Positions 24,498-30,819 of a DNA stretch of 30,821 nt are shown here, one piece after another. Location: IMG/VR virus record IMGVR_UViG_3300039098_000033, positions 1 through 30,821 of that record; one strand, given 5' to 3'. Position 1 is the first letter of the stretch. Each line of letters begins with the position of its first letter. Under the pieces are notes generated by a model. The model made no database searches. It was not told where the DNA came from and saw only the letters and a program-made list of their open reading frames with translations. This stretch comes from a virus. The translations under genes were made by a program, and so were the position numbers.

Positions 24498-24875
24498 ATG
24501 AGAGAAATAAAGCCGATACCCAAACCAGCTAAAAGACAGAAGAAAAAACCGAAACCAATCAAAGTTAATTATAAAACAAAACGTAATCCATCTATAATGG
24601 AAGAACTATATCCACATGAAGAAGGGATGATTGCACATGAAATATATCATGGCAGAAAAAACAGAACTATATGTTGTGAATTGGGACTTTGGGTGTGGCT
24701 TTGGGAATATACAGATGGTCAAAAGAAAAATGATTTAGGAATGATAGAGGATCATAAAGAAGCACATAAGTGTACAGAATTTCATGAGCTGCTTAAACAG
24801 CAGGGTCAAAGAAGATATGAAGAGTTATTTAGTCATGAGAAATTTATGGAAGCAATAAAAAGAAATTATTTATAA
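24498..24875 (+). CDS. HNH/NinG-like phage protein, divergent
   Basis: A 125-aa protein with a basic N-terminal tail and then IAHEIYHGRKNRTICCELGLWVWL and LLKQQGQRRYEELFSHEKFMEAIKRNYL. These two segments match a common phage family of small HNH-type or recombination nucleases, where they read like HEIFxGxxNRxxSxxYGL and LKQxxQxxFEExYGHEKFMEIFxxNYL. The usual Cys pairs and H-x-x-H of that family are not clearly present, so catalytic ability is doubtful. Position in the early region supports a DNA-processing role. Confidence 0.5.
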   Translation: MREIKPIPKPAKRQKKKPKPIKVNYKTKRNPSIMEELYPHEEGMIAHEIYHGRKNRTICCELGLWVWLWEYTDGQKKNDLGMIEDHKEAHKCTEFHELLKQQGQRRYEELFSHEKFMEAIKRNYL

Positions 24876-24894
24876 AAAAAATAAAAAAGAGAGG

Positions 24895-25140
24895 GTGATT
24901 ATTATTAGGAAAGCCATTAGGAATATTACTTCAGAAGAAACGTGTGATAAAAATATTAGAAGCAAGAAAATGAAAATATTAAGACTTGAAGGTGAAATGA
25001 ATATTGCTATTGATATTATTAATGAGTTATTAATAAGAAAAAGACAAATTACTAATAATTCGCAATTCACTTTTTTAGATAATTTTGACGCAAGAAAACA
25101 TTATAAAGAAATTGATTTTAATAAACATGCTAAAAGTTAA
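24895..25140 (+). CDS. Hypothetical protein with unusual start
   Basis: An 81-aa reading frame, helical and charged, with no recognised family. GAGAGGGTGATT at about 24889-24900 is a good Shine-Dalgarno, yet the only nearby conventional start is the GTG at 24895 inside it; the correctly spaced codon at 24901 or 24904 is ATT. The first ATG, at 24970, has no ribosome binding site. The window therefore suggests a non-standard ATT start or a short, poorly expressed protein. Confidence 0.5.
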   Translation: MIIIRKAIRNITSEETCDKNIRSKKMKILRLEGEMNIAIDIINELLIRKRQITNNSQFTFLDNFDARKHYKEIDFNKHAKS

Positions 25141-25215
25141 ACAAATTATTCAAATAAAAGATATTAAATACAATTAAAAAACTAGATTACGATTATTATA
25201 AGGAAAGAGGTTGAT

Positions 25216-25377
25216 ATGGAAAAAATCAAATTAATATTAAAACAATTATTTTGCAAACATAAACCAATCAAAAAATATTTAGATCCACGATATGGATATT
25301 GCACTTTTGGAGCTGCTTATTTTATTGAATGTGAAAAATGCGGAAAACGATTAGGAAAAGGAATAGATAGATATTAG
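25216..25377 (+). CDS. Small zinc-binding protein (53 aa)
   Basis: A short gene preceded by GGAAAGAGGTTGAT. It encodes 53 aa with CKHKP near residue 13, a Cys at about 29 in YGYCTFGA and a C-terminal CEKCGKRLGKG. This is like many small phage zinc-ribbon proteins. Function unknown. The ATG and stop were read directly from the sequence. Confidence 0.7.
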   Translation: MEKIKLILKQLFCKHKPIKKYLDPRYGYCTFGAAYFIECEKCGKRLGKGIDRY

Positions 25378-25396
25378 AAAGCTAAAAAGTAAACAT

Positions 25397-25457
25397 AAAA
25401 AAAACCATCACCGAGACCAATCGATAAACAGTTTTAGTACTTAAATTAATTAAGCTT
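25397..25457 (-). ncRNA. Possible minus-strand small RNA (anti-repeat-like)
   Basis: On the minus strand a promoter is plausible: TTGCTT (plus 25487-25492), a 17-bp spacer and TAAAAT (plus 25464-25469) with an extended TG. Transcription would start near 25457 and run through AAGTACTAAAAC, the complement of GTTTTAGTACTT, to a U run at 25397-25404. The RNA, about 61 nt, would end in a weak GU-containing stem. Anti-repeats of type II CRISPR tracrRNAs also end in ACTAAAAC. It is a hypothesis; a 10-mer like this can occur by chance in AT-rich DNA, and no nexus hairpin is clear. Confidence 0.2.
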
Positions 25458-25490
25458 TATCTTATTTTATCACAATTACAAAGAAAAAGC

Positions 25491-25512
25491 AAAGCCTTAA
25501 ATAGAAGGCTTT
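25491..25512. repeat. Hairpin in candidate origin
   Basis: AAAGCCTT (25491-25498) pairs with AAGGCTTT (25505-25512) across a 6-nt AAATAG loop. On the plus strand it is followed by only four T residues and then CCCCC, so a terminator is possible but poor. Because it lies near the rep gene it could be the nicking hairpin of a rolling-circle origin. Confidence 0.6.
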
Positions 25513-25547
25513 TCCCCCTTGGTAAAGGTATTAATTAAAGGACCATA

Positions 25548-25576
25548 ATAGAATATAAATAGAATAGAAATAGAAT
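25548..25576 (+). repeat. Three iterons, 11-bp period, upstream of rep
   Basis: ATAGAAT occurs at 25548-25554, 25559-25565 and 25570-25576, each separated by a 4-bp AT-rich spacer, giving an 11-bp period near one helical turn. They lie just upstream of the rep ribosome binding site, so a bound Rep protein could both mark the origin and repress its own gene. The short motif in an AT-rich genome lowers confidence, but the exact phasing is notable. Confidence 0.65.
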
Positions 25577-25590
25577 AGAAAGAGGTATGT

Positions 25591-26316
25591 ATGCCATATA
25601 TAAAAAAAATAATAATAGCAGGTAGAACAAAAGAAATAATAAAAATATATAGTAGTAGATACGGAAAAAGAGGAATAACAAGAGGGAAGAATATAAATGC
25701 AACACCAGAAGAAGTTAGAAGAGTTAATCAGAGAAATGCAGAAACGAAATTAAGACACTTGCTAAATACTAATTTTGGTAAAAATGATATTCATATGGTA
25801 TTGACATATAAAAAAAAGGAAAGACCAGATCCGGAGCAAGGAAAGAAAAATCTTAAAAATTTTATAAGAAGAATAAAAAGAGTTTATGATAAGAAAGGAA
25901 TAGAATTTAAATATATTACAGTAACAGAATATAAAACTGCAGCTATACATCATCATTTAATTGTCACAGGAATAGATGTAAGATTAATACAAGATAAATG
26001 GCCTTTTGGAAAAGTGAGACCAACATATATGGATGATACAGGAGAATATAGTAAACTCGCTAATTATTTAATTAAAGAAACCTCTAAAACATTTAATAGT
26101 GAAGAGAAGATATTTAGTAGAAGATATGGCCGCAGTAGAAATTTAAAACAGCCTAAAATAATTACTAGAATTGTAAAATCTAAAACTTTTAGGGAAGATC
26201 CAAAACCGGAAAAAGGATATTATATAGAAAAAGATAGTATCAGAAATGGAGTGCATGAAGTGACAGGAAGAGTATATCAATTTTATCGAATGATTAAGAT
26301 TGATCGGTGTTGGTAA
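25591..26316 (+). CDS. HUH-type rolling-circle replication initiator (Rep)
   Basis: A 241-aa protein with the three motifs of HUH nickases: motif I HMVLTY (68-73), motif II IHHHLIV with metal-binding His 120 and 122, and motif III NYLIKE with catalytic Tyr 159 and Lys 162. It would nick one origin strand, stay covalently bound through Tyr, and prime rolling-circle replication using host proteins. Only one catalytic Tyr is evident. No helicase domain is fused. Upstream iterons and the gene-free region suggest its origin. ATG 25591 follows AGAGGT. It is the only recognised replication protein in the window, unusual for a tailed phage of this size. Confidence 0.85.
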   Translation: MPYIKKIIIAGRTKEIIKIYSSRYGKRGITRGKNINATPEEVRRVNQRNAETKLRHLLNTNFGKNDIHMVLTYKKKERPDPEQGKKNLKNFIRRIKRVYDKKGIEFKYITVTEYKTAAIHHHLIVTGIDVRLIQDKWPFGKVRPTYMDDTGEYSKLANYLIKETSKTFNSEEKIFSRRYGRSRNLKQPKIITRIVKSKTFREDPKPEKGYYIEKDSIRNGVHEVTGRVYQFYRMIKIDRCW

Positions 26317-26354
26317 TAAATCAATAATAGACAAGGTGGTGGATAATCATAAAA

Positions 26355-26510
26355 ATGAGATTACAAAAAGAAGTTATTATAAGGGATAGAGAACGAAAAG
26401 TATTAATAGTAGAAAAAGCAATTAAATTCGAAATTGACAACGACAATGATAAAAAATATTTAAAATTATTAGAAGAACGTCTTGATGATCTTAATATAAC
26501 CAGGAGGTAA
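26355..26510 (+). CDS. Hypothetical small charged helical protein (51 aa)
   Basis: A 51-aa protein, almost entirely helical and charged (KFEIDNDNDKKYLKLLEERL). AAGGTGGTGGAT at 26333-26344 is better spaced for an ATA at 26349, in frame and two codons upstream of the ATG, than for the ATG itself. Its last codons, ACCAGGAGGTAA, are the next ribosome binding site. Function unknown. Confidence 0.55.
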   Translation: MRLQKEVIIRDRERKVLIVEKAIKFEIDNDNDKKYLKLLEERLDDLNITRR

Positions 26511-26512
26511 AA

Positions 26513-26827
26513 ATGAGAAGAAAAATAAATATAACAATAATCATAATAATTTCAGTAATGTCATTAGGAATAATATTATATCAATTTAATTTAAATAATG
26601 ATAATTCAATATTAAGATCAGAAAACGAATTGCTGAAACGTGAAGATGTTAAATTACAAGAAGTAATAATAAAATATCAGGAAAAAGAAAGAATGTTAAA
26701 CGAAGTAATAATTGAACAGGATCAAATATTAGAACTTCAAAATGAAATCAATGCAAAATTAAATGAGAATAATAGGCTATTAGAAGCAAATATAAGATTG
26801 CTCGAAAACAAATTACAAAGAAGGTGA
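26513..26827 (+). CDS. Membrane-anchored coiled-coil protein
   Basis: A 104-aa protein with an N-terminal transmembrane segment (about residues 5-24, INITIIIIISVMSLGIILYQF) and a long heptad-like coiled coil over residues 30-104 with Leu/Ile at regular positions. It would be anchored with the coil on one side of the membrane. AGGAGGTAAAA precedes the ATG, and it ends with TGA. No family recognised. Confidence 0.7.
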   Translation: MRRKINITIIIIISVMSLGIILYQFNLNNDNSILRSENELLKREDVKLQEVIIKYQEKERMLNEVIIEQDQILELQNEINAKLNENNRLLEANIRLLENKLQRR

Positions 26828-26833
26828 AATATA

Positions 26834-27211
26834 ATGGATAAAATTAAAGTGTATAAGATTAATGAATGCGACTGGATAGCTAGTAAAGATACTCTTAAAA
26901 ATACTTGTAAATGGTATAATGAAGAAATGGAAGAAGCTGATTATGATGAAGTTGAAGAATGCAACTTAGAAAAAAATGGAATGTGGTTTAATAAAAGTGT
27001 AACTAAAGATGATATTAAGAGATTAGGTGATGATGATGAAATTTTTAGTATTGAATTTGTTAATGGGATGTCAAAAAAAGTAACATCAATTGGAAATTTA
27101 ATGCGCAATGATGATGATGGAGAGATTTATAAATTCACATCATTTAAAGAAGTTTTATCAAATTATGGAAAATTTGAAGAACCATTTATAATAGCAACAA
27201 CCGAATGGTAA
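26834..27211 (+). CDS. Hypothetical phage protein
   Basis: A 125-aa acidic protein beginning MDKIKVYKINECDWIASKD. The opening VYKINECDWIA followed by a Tyr/Trp-containing helix resembles a common but uncharacterised phage family. An internal EDADYDEVEE-like acidic patch and the ending EEPFIIATTEW are visible. AAGGTGAAATATA precedes the ATG. Confidence 0.72.
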   Translation: MDKIKVYKINECDWIASKDTLKNTCKWYNEEMEEADYDEVEECNLEKNGMWFNKSVTKDDIKRLGDDDEIFSIEFVNGMSKKVTSIGNLMRNDDDGEIYKFTSFKEVLSNYGKFEEPFIIATTEW

Positions 27212-27249
27212 AATATTTTATTTAATAAATATAAAAAGGAGTGCGAGCG

Positions 27250-27441
27250 ATGAATAAATATCTTATAAAACAATTTGGATACAAACGAAAAATTCTTAAT
27301 ATACAACACGGCGGAGGTTTTGTTAAAATAGAACATGCAGAAAGCGGAATAATAGTTACTAAATGTAATAAATATCAAGAAATAGCTTTAGGTGAGGCGA
27401 AAGATGAAATCAAACAATTGGTTGGAATATGGGAAAAATAA
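27250..27441 (+). CDS. Hypothetical protein
   Basis: A 63-aa basic protein with HGGGF near residue 21 and a CNKYQE motif. The in-frame GTG at 27241 lies directly in AAAAGGAGTG, so ATG 27250 is preferred. No family recognised. Confidence 0.65.
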   Translation: MNKYLIKQFGYKRKILNIQHGGGFVKIEHAESGIIVTKCNKYQEIALGEAKDEIKQLVGIWEK

Positions 27442-27454
27442 AAAGGAGTGAGTA

Positions 27455-27640
27455 ATGAATAAATATAAAATATGTGGAATTGTAGATAAAGGAAAATTAA
27501 ATAATAACAATTTAATAACAGCAGCATGTAATATGCATGTTGCAGAATTAGATGATCTATACCAAGCAGCAAGAATTGCGGTACCTTGCAAGAATGGCAA
27601 ACCAATATCATTAATAGCAGAATTAAGAAAAGGGAATTAG
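27455..27640 (+). CDS. Hypothetical protein
   Basis: A 61-aa protein with two Cys and an NNNNL run, preceded by AAAGGAGTGAGTA. No family recognised. Confidence 0.65.
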   Translation: MNKYKICGIVDKGKLNNNNLITAACNMHVAELDDLYQAARIAVPCKNGKPISLIAELRKGN

Positions 27641-27648
27641 TGATATTG

Positions 27649-27843
27649 ATGAATAAAGAACAATTAAAAGAACAGGCGCAAATAGAGATTGAAAAATTTA
27701 CAATTAATTTACAAGGAGCAACAGCTAAGGAATCTATTTTAGGATATAATTTAGTTCAATCACACAAAATCAAAGAAGTTGATAAAATACTAGATGAATT
27801 CAAAATAGAGATGATCATCAAAAGAGAGAAAGGACATAAATAA
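27649..27843 (+). CDS. Hypothetical helical protein
   Basis: A 64-aa charged helical protein starting MNKEQLKEQAQIEIEKFT. The long in-frame start at 27586 overlaps the previous gene and is rejected in favour of ATG 27649. It shares its stop with the next ATG (TAATG). Confidence 0.65.
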   Translation: MNKEQLKEQAQIEIEKFTINLQGATAKESILGYNLVQSHKIKEVDKILDEFKIEMIIKREKGHK

Positions 27844-27935
27844 TGGAAATATTTATGCGGGTTTGCACAACTATTGTAATATTGGAAGTGATGATGATAT
27901 TTATAATTGGGATATCAATAAGAATTAGGGGGTAA
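27843..27935 (+). CDS. Micro-membrane protein (30 aa)
   Basis: A 30-aa protein with a single hydrophobic helix (TTIVILEVMMIFIIGISI) bounded by an Arg/Cys start and an RIRG end. Its ATG overlaps the previous stop (TAATG), and its final codons AATTAGGGGGTAA supply the next ribosome binding site. This arrangement supports translation, but the length makes it only a moderate call. Confidence 0.5.
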   Translation: MEIFMRVCTTIVILEVMMIFIIGISIRIRG

Positions 27936-27937
27936 AA

Positions 27938-28336
27938 ATGAAAATTATAGCAAAAGAAATATACGCATTAAGAAGATTAAAAGTTGGAGATAAGGTTAAT
28001 ATTGAAAACTTTAAAAAAATAAATCCTTTCACATTGCTTGAAATGGGTTTAAGAGATAAATACGGATCTGATTATCCGACTGATATGTTAAAGAATGATT
28101 TTGAAAAAATCGGAAATGGAATATGGGAAGAGGATGAAATAGAACGTGAAGATGGATATTATTTGATAACTATAGAAGGAACGATTGTTAGAAATTATTT
28201 TGAATTTTATAAGTTTGAAAAAGATTATTTTAAGAATAAATGTGTTTTATTATTTAAAAAGTTGGAATGCGCAAAAGAATATCGGGAAAAGTTAATTGAG
28301 TTTAATGAAAAATATAAAAAAAAGATGATGAAATAA
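27938..28336 (+). CDS. Hypothetical protein
   Basis: A 132-aa protein, alpha-beta, with a KVGDKVNIENFK segment near the start and a C-terminal helical, lysine-rich tail (LIEFNEKYKKKMMK). No family recognised. TTAGGGGGTAAAA precedes the ATG. Confidence 0.72.
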   Translation: MKIIAKEIYALRRLKVGDKVNIENFKKINPFTLLEMGLRDKYGSDYPTDMLKNDFEKIGNGIWEEDEIEREDGYYLITIEGTIVRNYFEFYKFEKDYFKNKCVLLFKKLECAKEYREKLIEFNEKYKKKMMK

Positions 28337-28382
28337 TATTGTTTATTAGAATATGCATATTAATAAAAATTAGGGGGTAATA

Positions 28383-28667
28383 ATGAAAAAGAATAAAACA
28401 ATTTACATTTTAGGAAAAATAACAGGTGATCCAAATTATAAAGAGAAATTTGCTAAAGCGGAGAAAATATTGACTAAAAAAGGATTCACAGTAATGAATC
28501 CTGCCATTCTACCTGGTGGATTCGAGTATGAAGAATATATGAAAATTTGTTTTTCGATGCTTGATGTATGTGAATATGCACATCCTCTACCTGATTGGAA
28601 GAATAGTCCAGGAGCGACTAGAGAAAGAAATCGTGCGATTAAAAAGAAAAAAATGTTTATATATTAA
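28383..28667 (+). CDS. DUF4406 protein (deoxyribosyltransferase-like fold)
   Basis: A 94-aa protein matching DUF4406: IYILGKITGDPNYKEKFAKAE, VMNPAILPGG, YMKICFSMLDVCEYA and LPDWKNSPGATRERNRAIKK. The fold resembles nucleoside 2-deoxyribosyltransferases, and the LPDW-x-x-SxGA segment is the usual landmark. Common in phages; activity unproven, with nucleotide salvage or nucleotide sensing possible. ATTAGGGGGTAATA precedes the ATG. Confidence 0.82.
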   Translation: MKKNKTIYILGKITGDPNYKEKFAKAEKILTKKGFTVMNPAILPGGFEYEEYMKICFSMLDVCEYAHPLPDWKNSPGATRERNRAIKKKKMFIY

Positions 28668-28683
28668 AAATGGAGGGTGAAAT

Positions 28684-29067
28684 ATGGCAACGAATAAATA
28701 TCCGATATATAAAATAATTAAAATGAAGAAAATAGTAACAGATGAAGGCGATTTTGCAATGACGATATATAAAGAGAAATGCGGTAAGTCATTCGAAATC
28801 AAATTTAGTCAACAAACATGCATTGTATATGGAAAATCATTTGAATTTAAAAGTGCTGATAATATTGAAGTTTTTAAAATGGTTGATAATAAATTTGTAC
28901 ATGATCCTTATAATAAAATAAATTCATCATTTATTCAAGAAATTCAAAAACGTAAATTCAATTTTGCATTTACAACAAATTATATAAAGCTTAAATATTA
29001 TATTAATGAATGCATCGATGGAGTATTAAGCGAAACTGAAGATAATGATATCGGTATTAGAAAATAA
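28684..29067 (+). CDS. Hypothetical protein
   Basis: A 127-aa protein with a beta-rich first half (FEIKFSQQTCIVYGKSFEFK) and a helical second half. No family recognised. AATGGAGGGTGAAAT precedes the ATG. Confidence 0.7.
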   Translation: MATNKYPIYKIIKMKKIVTDEGDFAMTIYKEKCGKSFEIKFSQQTCIVYGKSFEFKSADNIEVFKMVDNKFVHDPYNKINSSFIQEIQKRKFNFAFTTNYIKLKYYINECIDGVLSETEDNDIGIRK

Positions 29068-29079
29068 AGGAATGATATT

Positions 29080-29226
29080 ATGATAAGAATAATAATAAAA
29101 ATAATTTTAAGCATAGTATTCTTGAATATCGCAATTGAAAGCGGTAAAAAAATTGGATGTAATTCCGATATAATAATTAATTATATTACATTTGCATTTA
29201 TATTAGGAATAATTTGGTATTTATAA
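29080..29226 (+). CDS. Small two-helix membrane protein (48 aa)
   Basis: A 48-aa protein with a hydrophobic N-terminus (IRIIIKIILSIVFLNIAI) and a second helix (IIINYITFAFILGIIWYL), joined by a short polar loop with one Cys. Read directly from the sequence; AAAGGAATGATATT is a modest ribosome site. Function unknown. Confidence 0.6.
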   Translation: MIRIIIKIILSIVFLNIAIESGKKIGCNSDIIINYITFAFILGIIWYL

Positions 29227-29270
29227 AAGAAATAAGTTAATAACAATATTATATGGTTTAAATTACATTC

Positions 29271-29375
29271 TAATACAAATAGGGTAAAAATTAATAAAAA
29301 TAGAAATAATACAAAAAAATGTATAAATAGGCATAAATGTATAGAAATAGATTTAAGCAATAATAATAATACAAA
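29271..29375 (+). repeat. TAATACAAA repeats in the gap before HNH
   Basis: TAATACAAA occurs at 29271-29279, 29307-29315 and 29367-29375, with spacings of 36 and 60 bp (multiples of 12). AAATGTATA occurs twice (29317-29325, 29335-29343), 18 bp apart. They lie in the 213-bp gene-free region 29227-29439. They could be binding sites for a terminase or regulator; no other feature is clear there except a weak promoter-like TTGGAA/TATTAA pair near its right end. Confidence 0.5.
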
Positions 29376-29439
29376 AATAGTATTAAAGTATTGGAATTAC
29401 TGTTTTAGAATTGATATTAATAAAAAAGAGAGGTGATAA

Positions 29440-29763
29440 ATGGCAAAATCATGGGCGAAAAAGTTTTATCATTCAATAGGGTGGGAAAAAGTAAGAAAAT
29501 TATGTCTTATTAGAGATCATTATTTATGTCAAGAATGTGGAGAAGCAGCATATATAGTTCATCATATTATTGAATTAAATCCTGAAAATATTAAAGATCC
29601 AAATATAACATTAAATTTAGACAATTTGAAATGCGTATGCAAAGCATGTCATGATGAAATTCATAGTGTGTGTCAAAGTAAATCGACTATTGATAATATC
29701 AAATTTGATGAGAATGGTGATATAATAGAAATAAGAAAACCGGAGAATTTGAGGAAGGAGTAA
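29440..29763 (+). CDS. HNH endonuclease (packaging-associated type)
   Basis: A 107-aa HNH nuclease. Zinc-binding Cys at 30 and 33 (CQEC) and 67 and 70 (CKAC) frame the site; catalytic HH at 41-42 (IVHHIIEL), Asn 62 (NLDNL) and CHDEIH near 70-75 complete it. HNH proteins next to terminase genes work with the large terminase in cos-site cutting and packaging in HK97-like phages. On a circular or concatemeric molecule it lies about 1.1 kb upstream of the small terminase. GAGAGGTGATAA precedes the ATG. Confidence 0.92.
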   Translation: MAKSWAKKFYHSIGWEKVRKLCLIRDHYLCQECGEAAYIVHHIIELNPENIKDPNITLNLDNLKCVCKACHDEIHSVCQSKSTIDNIKFDENGDIIEIRKPENLRKE

Positions 29764-29765
29764 TT

Positions 29766-29996
29766 ATGGGTGATAGAATATTTAAAACATTAAAAACAAT
29801 TGAACATTACGATATATTTCATGAAGTTAAAAAAAGATTAGATGCTGATGTGGAAATCGGCGAAACAATTGCTAATAATATAACAATTCCAATGGATGAA
29901 TCATCTGTTGCGGAAGATTATGCAAATGGATTATTAGATAAGAATGAATATATTAATCTTATGATTAATAAAGGATATATAGTAGAGGTGATTTAA
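29766..29996 (+). CDS. Hypothetical protein
   Basis: A 76-aa acidic protein with an ANNITIPMDESSVAEDYANG stretch and a C-terminal hydrophobic end. It overlaps the next gene by one base (TAATG). No family recognised. Confidence 0.68.
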   Translation: MGDRIFKTLKTIEHYDIFHEVKKRLDADVEIGETIANNITIPMDESSVAEDYANGLLDKNEYINLMINKGYIVEVI

Positions 29997-30262
29997 TGAA
30001 AACGAATATAAAATTAGAGTTAAATATGAATACTAGAAGAATGACAAAAATTATAGATATGTTTATTAAACATGCCGAATCATTTTCAAATGATTTAAAA
30101 GAAATGGACGAGAAAGGTTGCCCGGAATGTGGATCATATGATTATAGAATTGAAGATGAAATTAATCGCGATAATAAAGATTTTGAGGGTGTAATATGTT
30201 TGGAATGTGGTCATAGATACGTAAGGCTAGATGGTAAGACTGAATTGTTAAACAGAAAATAA
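29996..30262 (+). CDS. Zinc-ribbon protein
   Basis: An 88-aa protein with a C-terminal zinc ribbon formed by CPECGSYDYR and CLECGHRYVR, about 25 residues apart. The first half is helical and contains RRMTKIIDMFIKH. Preceded by AGAGGTGATTTA. Probably a nucleic acid or protein-binding accessory protein; function unknown. Confidence 0.75.
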   Translation: MKTNIKLELNMNTRRMTKIIDMFIKHAESFSNDLKEMDEKGCPECGSYDYRIEDEINRDNKDFEGVICLECGHRYVRLDGKTELLNRK

Positions 30263-30280
30263 TATAAAGGATGGTGTAAA

Positions 30281-30601
30281 ATGTTTATAGAAATTAAAGG
30301 TAAAGGTCATGTGAATGTGGATAATGTTGTTATGATTAATAAGTCGATTGAAAAAAACAAATATGTAGTGATATTAACTCATGGCGGTAAAATTACAGTA
30401 AGTAAAACTGTAAGAGATAATATTATTAAAGGGTATGATTGGAAGAAAGCTAATCCGCGTTTGATGAGAGATGATTATGAAATGAATATTATACCAAAGG
30501 ACAGTTTAAAAATGAATGTTAGTGATAAGTTTGTTATTGAACATAATAGTGAAAAAGAACAGAAGATTAAAGAACCGAAGGATGATGAGCTGAATGATTA
30601 A
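30281..30601 (+). CDS. Hypothetical protein
   Basis: A 106-aa protein with a beta-rich first half (FIEIKGKGHVNVDNVVMIN, KYVVILTHGGKITVS) and a charged C-terminal tail rich in Lys/Glu/Asp. No family recognised. AAAGGATGGTGTAAA precedes the ATG, and it overlaps the last gene by eight bases. Confidence 0.7.
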   Translation: MFIEIKGKGHVNVDNVVMINKSIEKNKYVVILTHGGKITVSKTVRDNIIKGYDWKKANPRLMRDDYEMNIIPKDSLKMNVSDKFVIEHNSEKEQKIKEPKDDELND

Positions 30602-30800
30602 AAATAAAAAACTTAAAAGAAGCACATTAATGAGATATTCTAAAAAACAATTAGTAAATGGTTATATGATATTGCAACATAATGTCGAAGCATTAAACGA
30701 AAATTTTGAAATACAATATCAGAATTGTATGAATATAGTTGACGATATGAAATTATTAAATAAAACATTTAATAATAAGAACAAGAAAAGTAACAAATAA
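30594..30800 (+). CDS. Hypothetical helical protein, last gene
   Basis: A 68-aa lysine-rich helical protein with an asparagine/lysine-rich end. It overlaps the preceding gene by eight bases and ends about 20 bases before the end of the window. It might be a small packaging-region protein; no family recognised. Confidence 0.65.
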   Translation: MIKNKKLKRSTLMRYSKKQLVNGYMILQHNVEALNENFEIQYQNCMNIVDDMKLLNKTFNNKNKKSNK

Positions 30801-30805
30801 TATAA

Positions 30806-30819
30806 ATAGGCCCCCCTAT
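30806..30819. other. Candidate cos site: GC-rich dyad at right end
   Basis: ATAGG-CCCC-CCTAT is a 14-bp dyad; its GGCCCCCC core is the longest pure G/C run I see in this very AT-rich sequence. It lies at the extreme right end, downstream of the HNH gene, so on a circle directly before the small terminase, where cos sites occur. GC-rich overhangs are common in cos phages of low-GC hosts. Cut positions cannot be read from sequence. Confidence 0.5.

Larger units (their letters stand above)
25378..25590. other. Gene-free region upstream of rep: candidate replication origin
   Basis: No gene is visible in this 213-bp stretch. It holds, left to right, an A run (25397-25404), GTTTTAGTAC and a small hairpin CTTAA-TTAAG (25431-25454), a possible minus-strand promoter, an 8-bp hairpin (25491-25512), a C run, and three 11-bp-spaced iterons (25548-25576). 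It directly precedes an HUH initiator gene, and rolling-circle origins usually lie near the rep gene. The nick site itself cannot be identified from sequence alone. Confidence 0.5.

Noticed and set aside
25431-25470. CRISPR array
   Set aside because: Only one repeat-like copy is present, no second repeat with spacer was found, and no cas gene. It is kept only as a solitary repeat-like finding.
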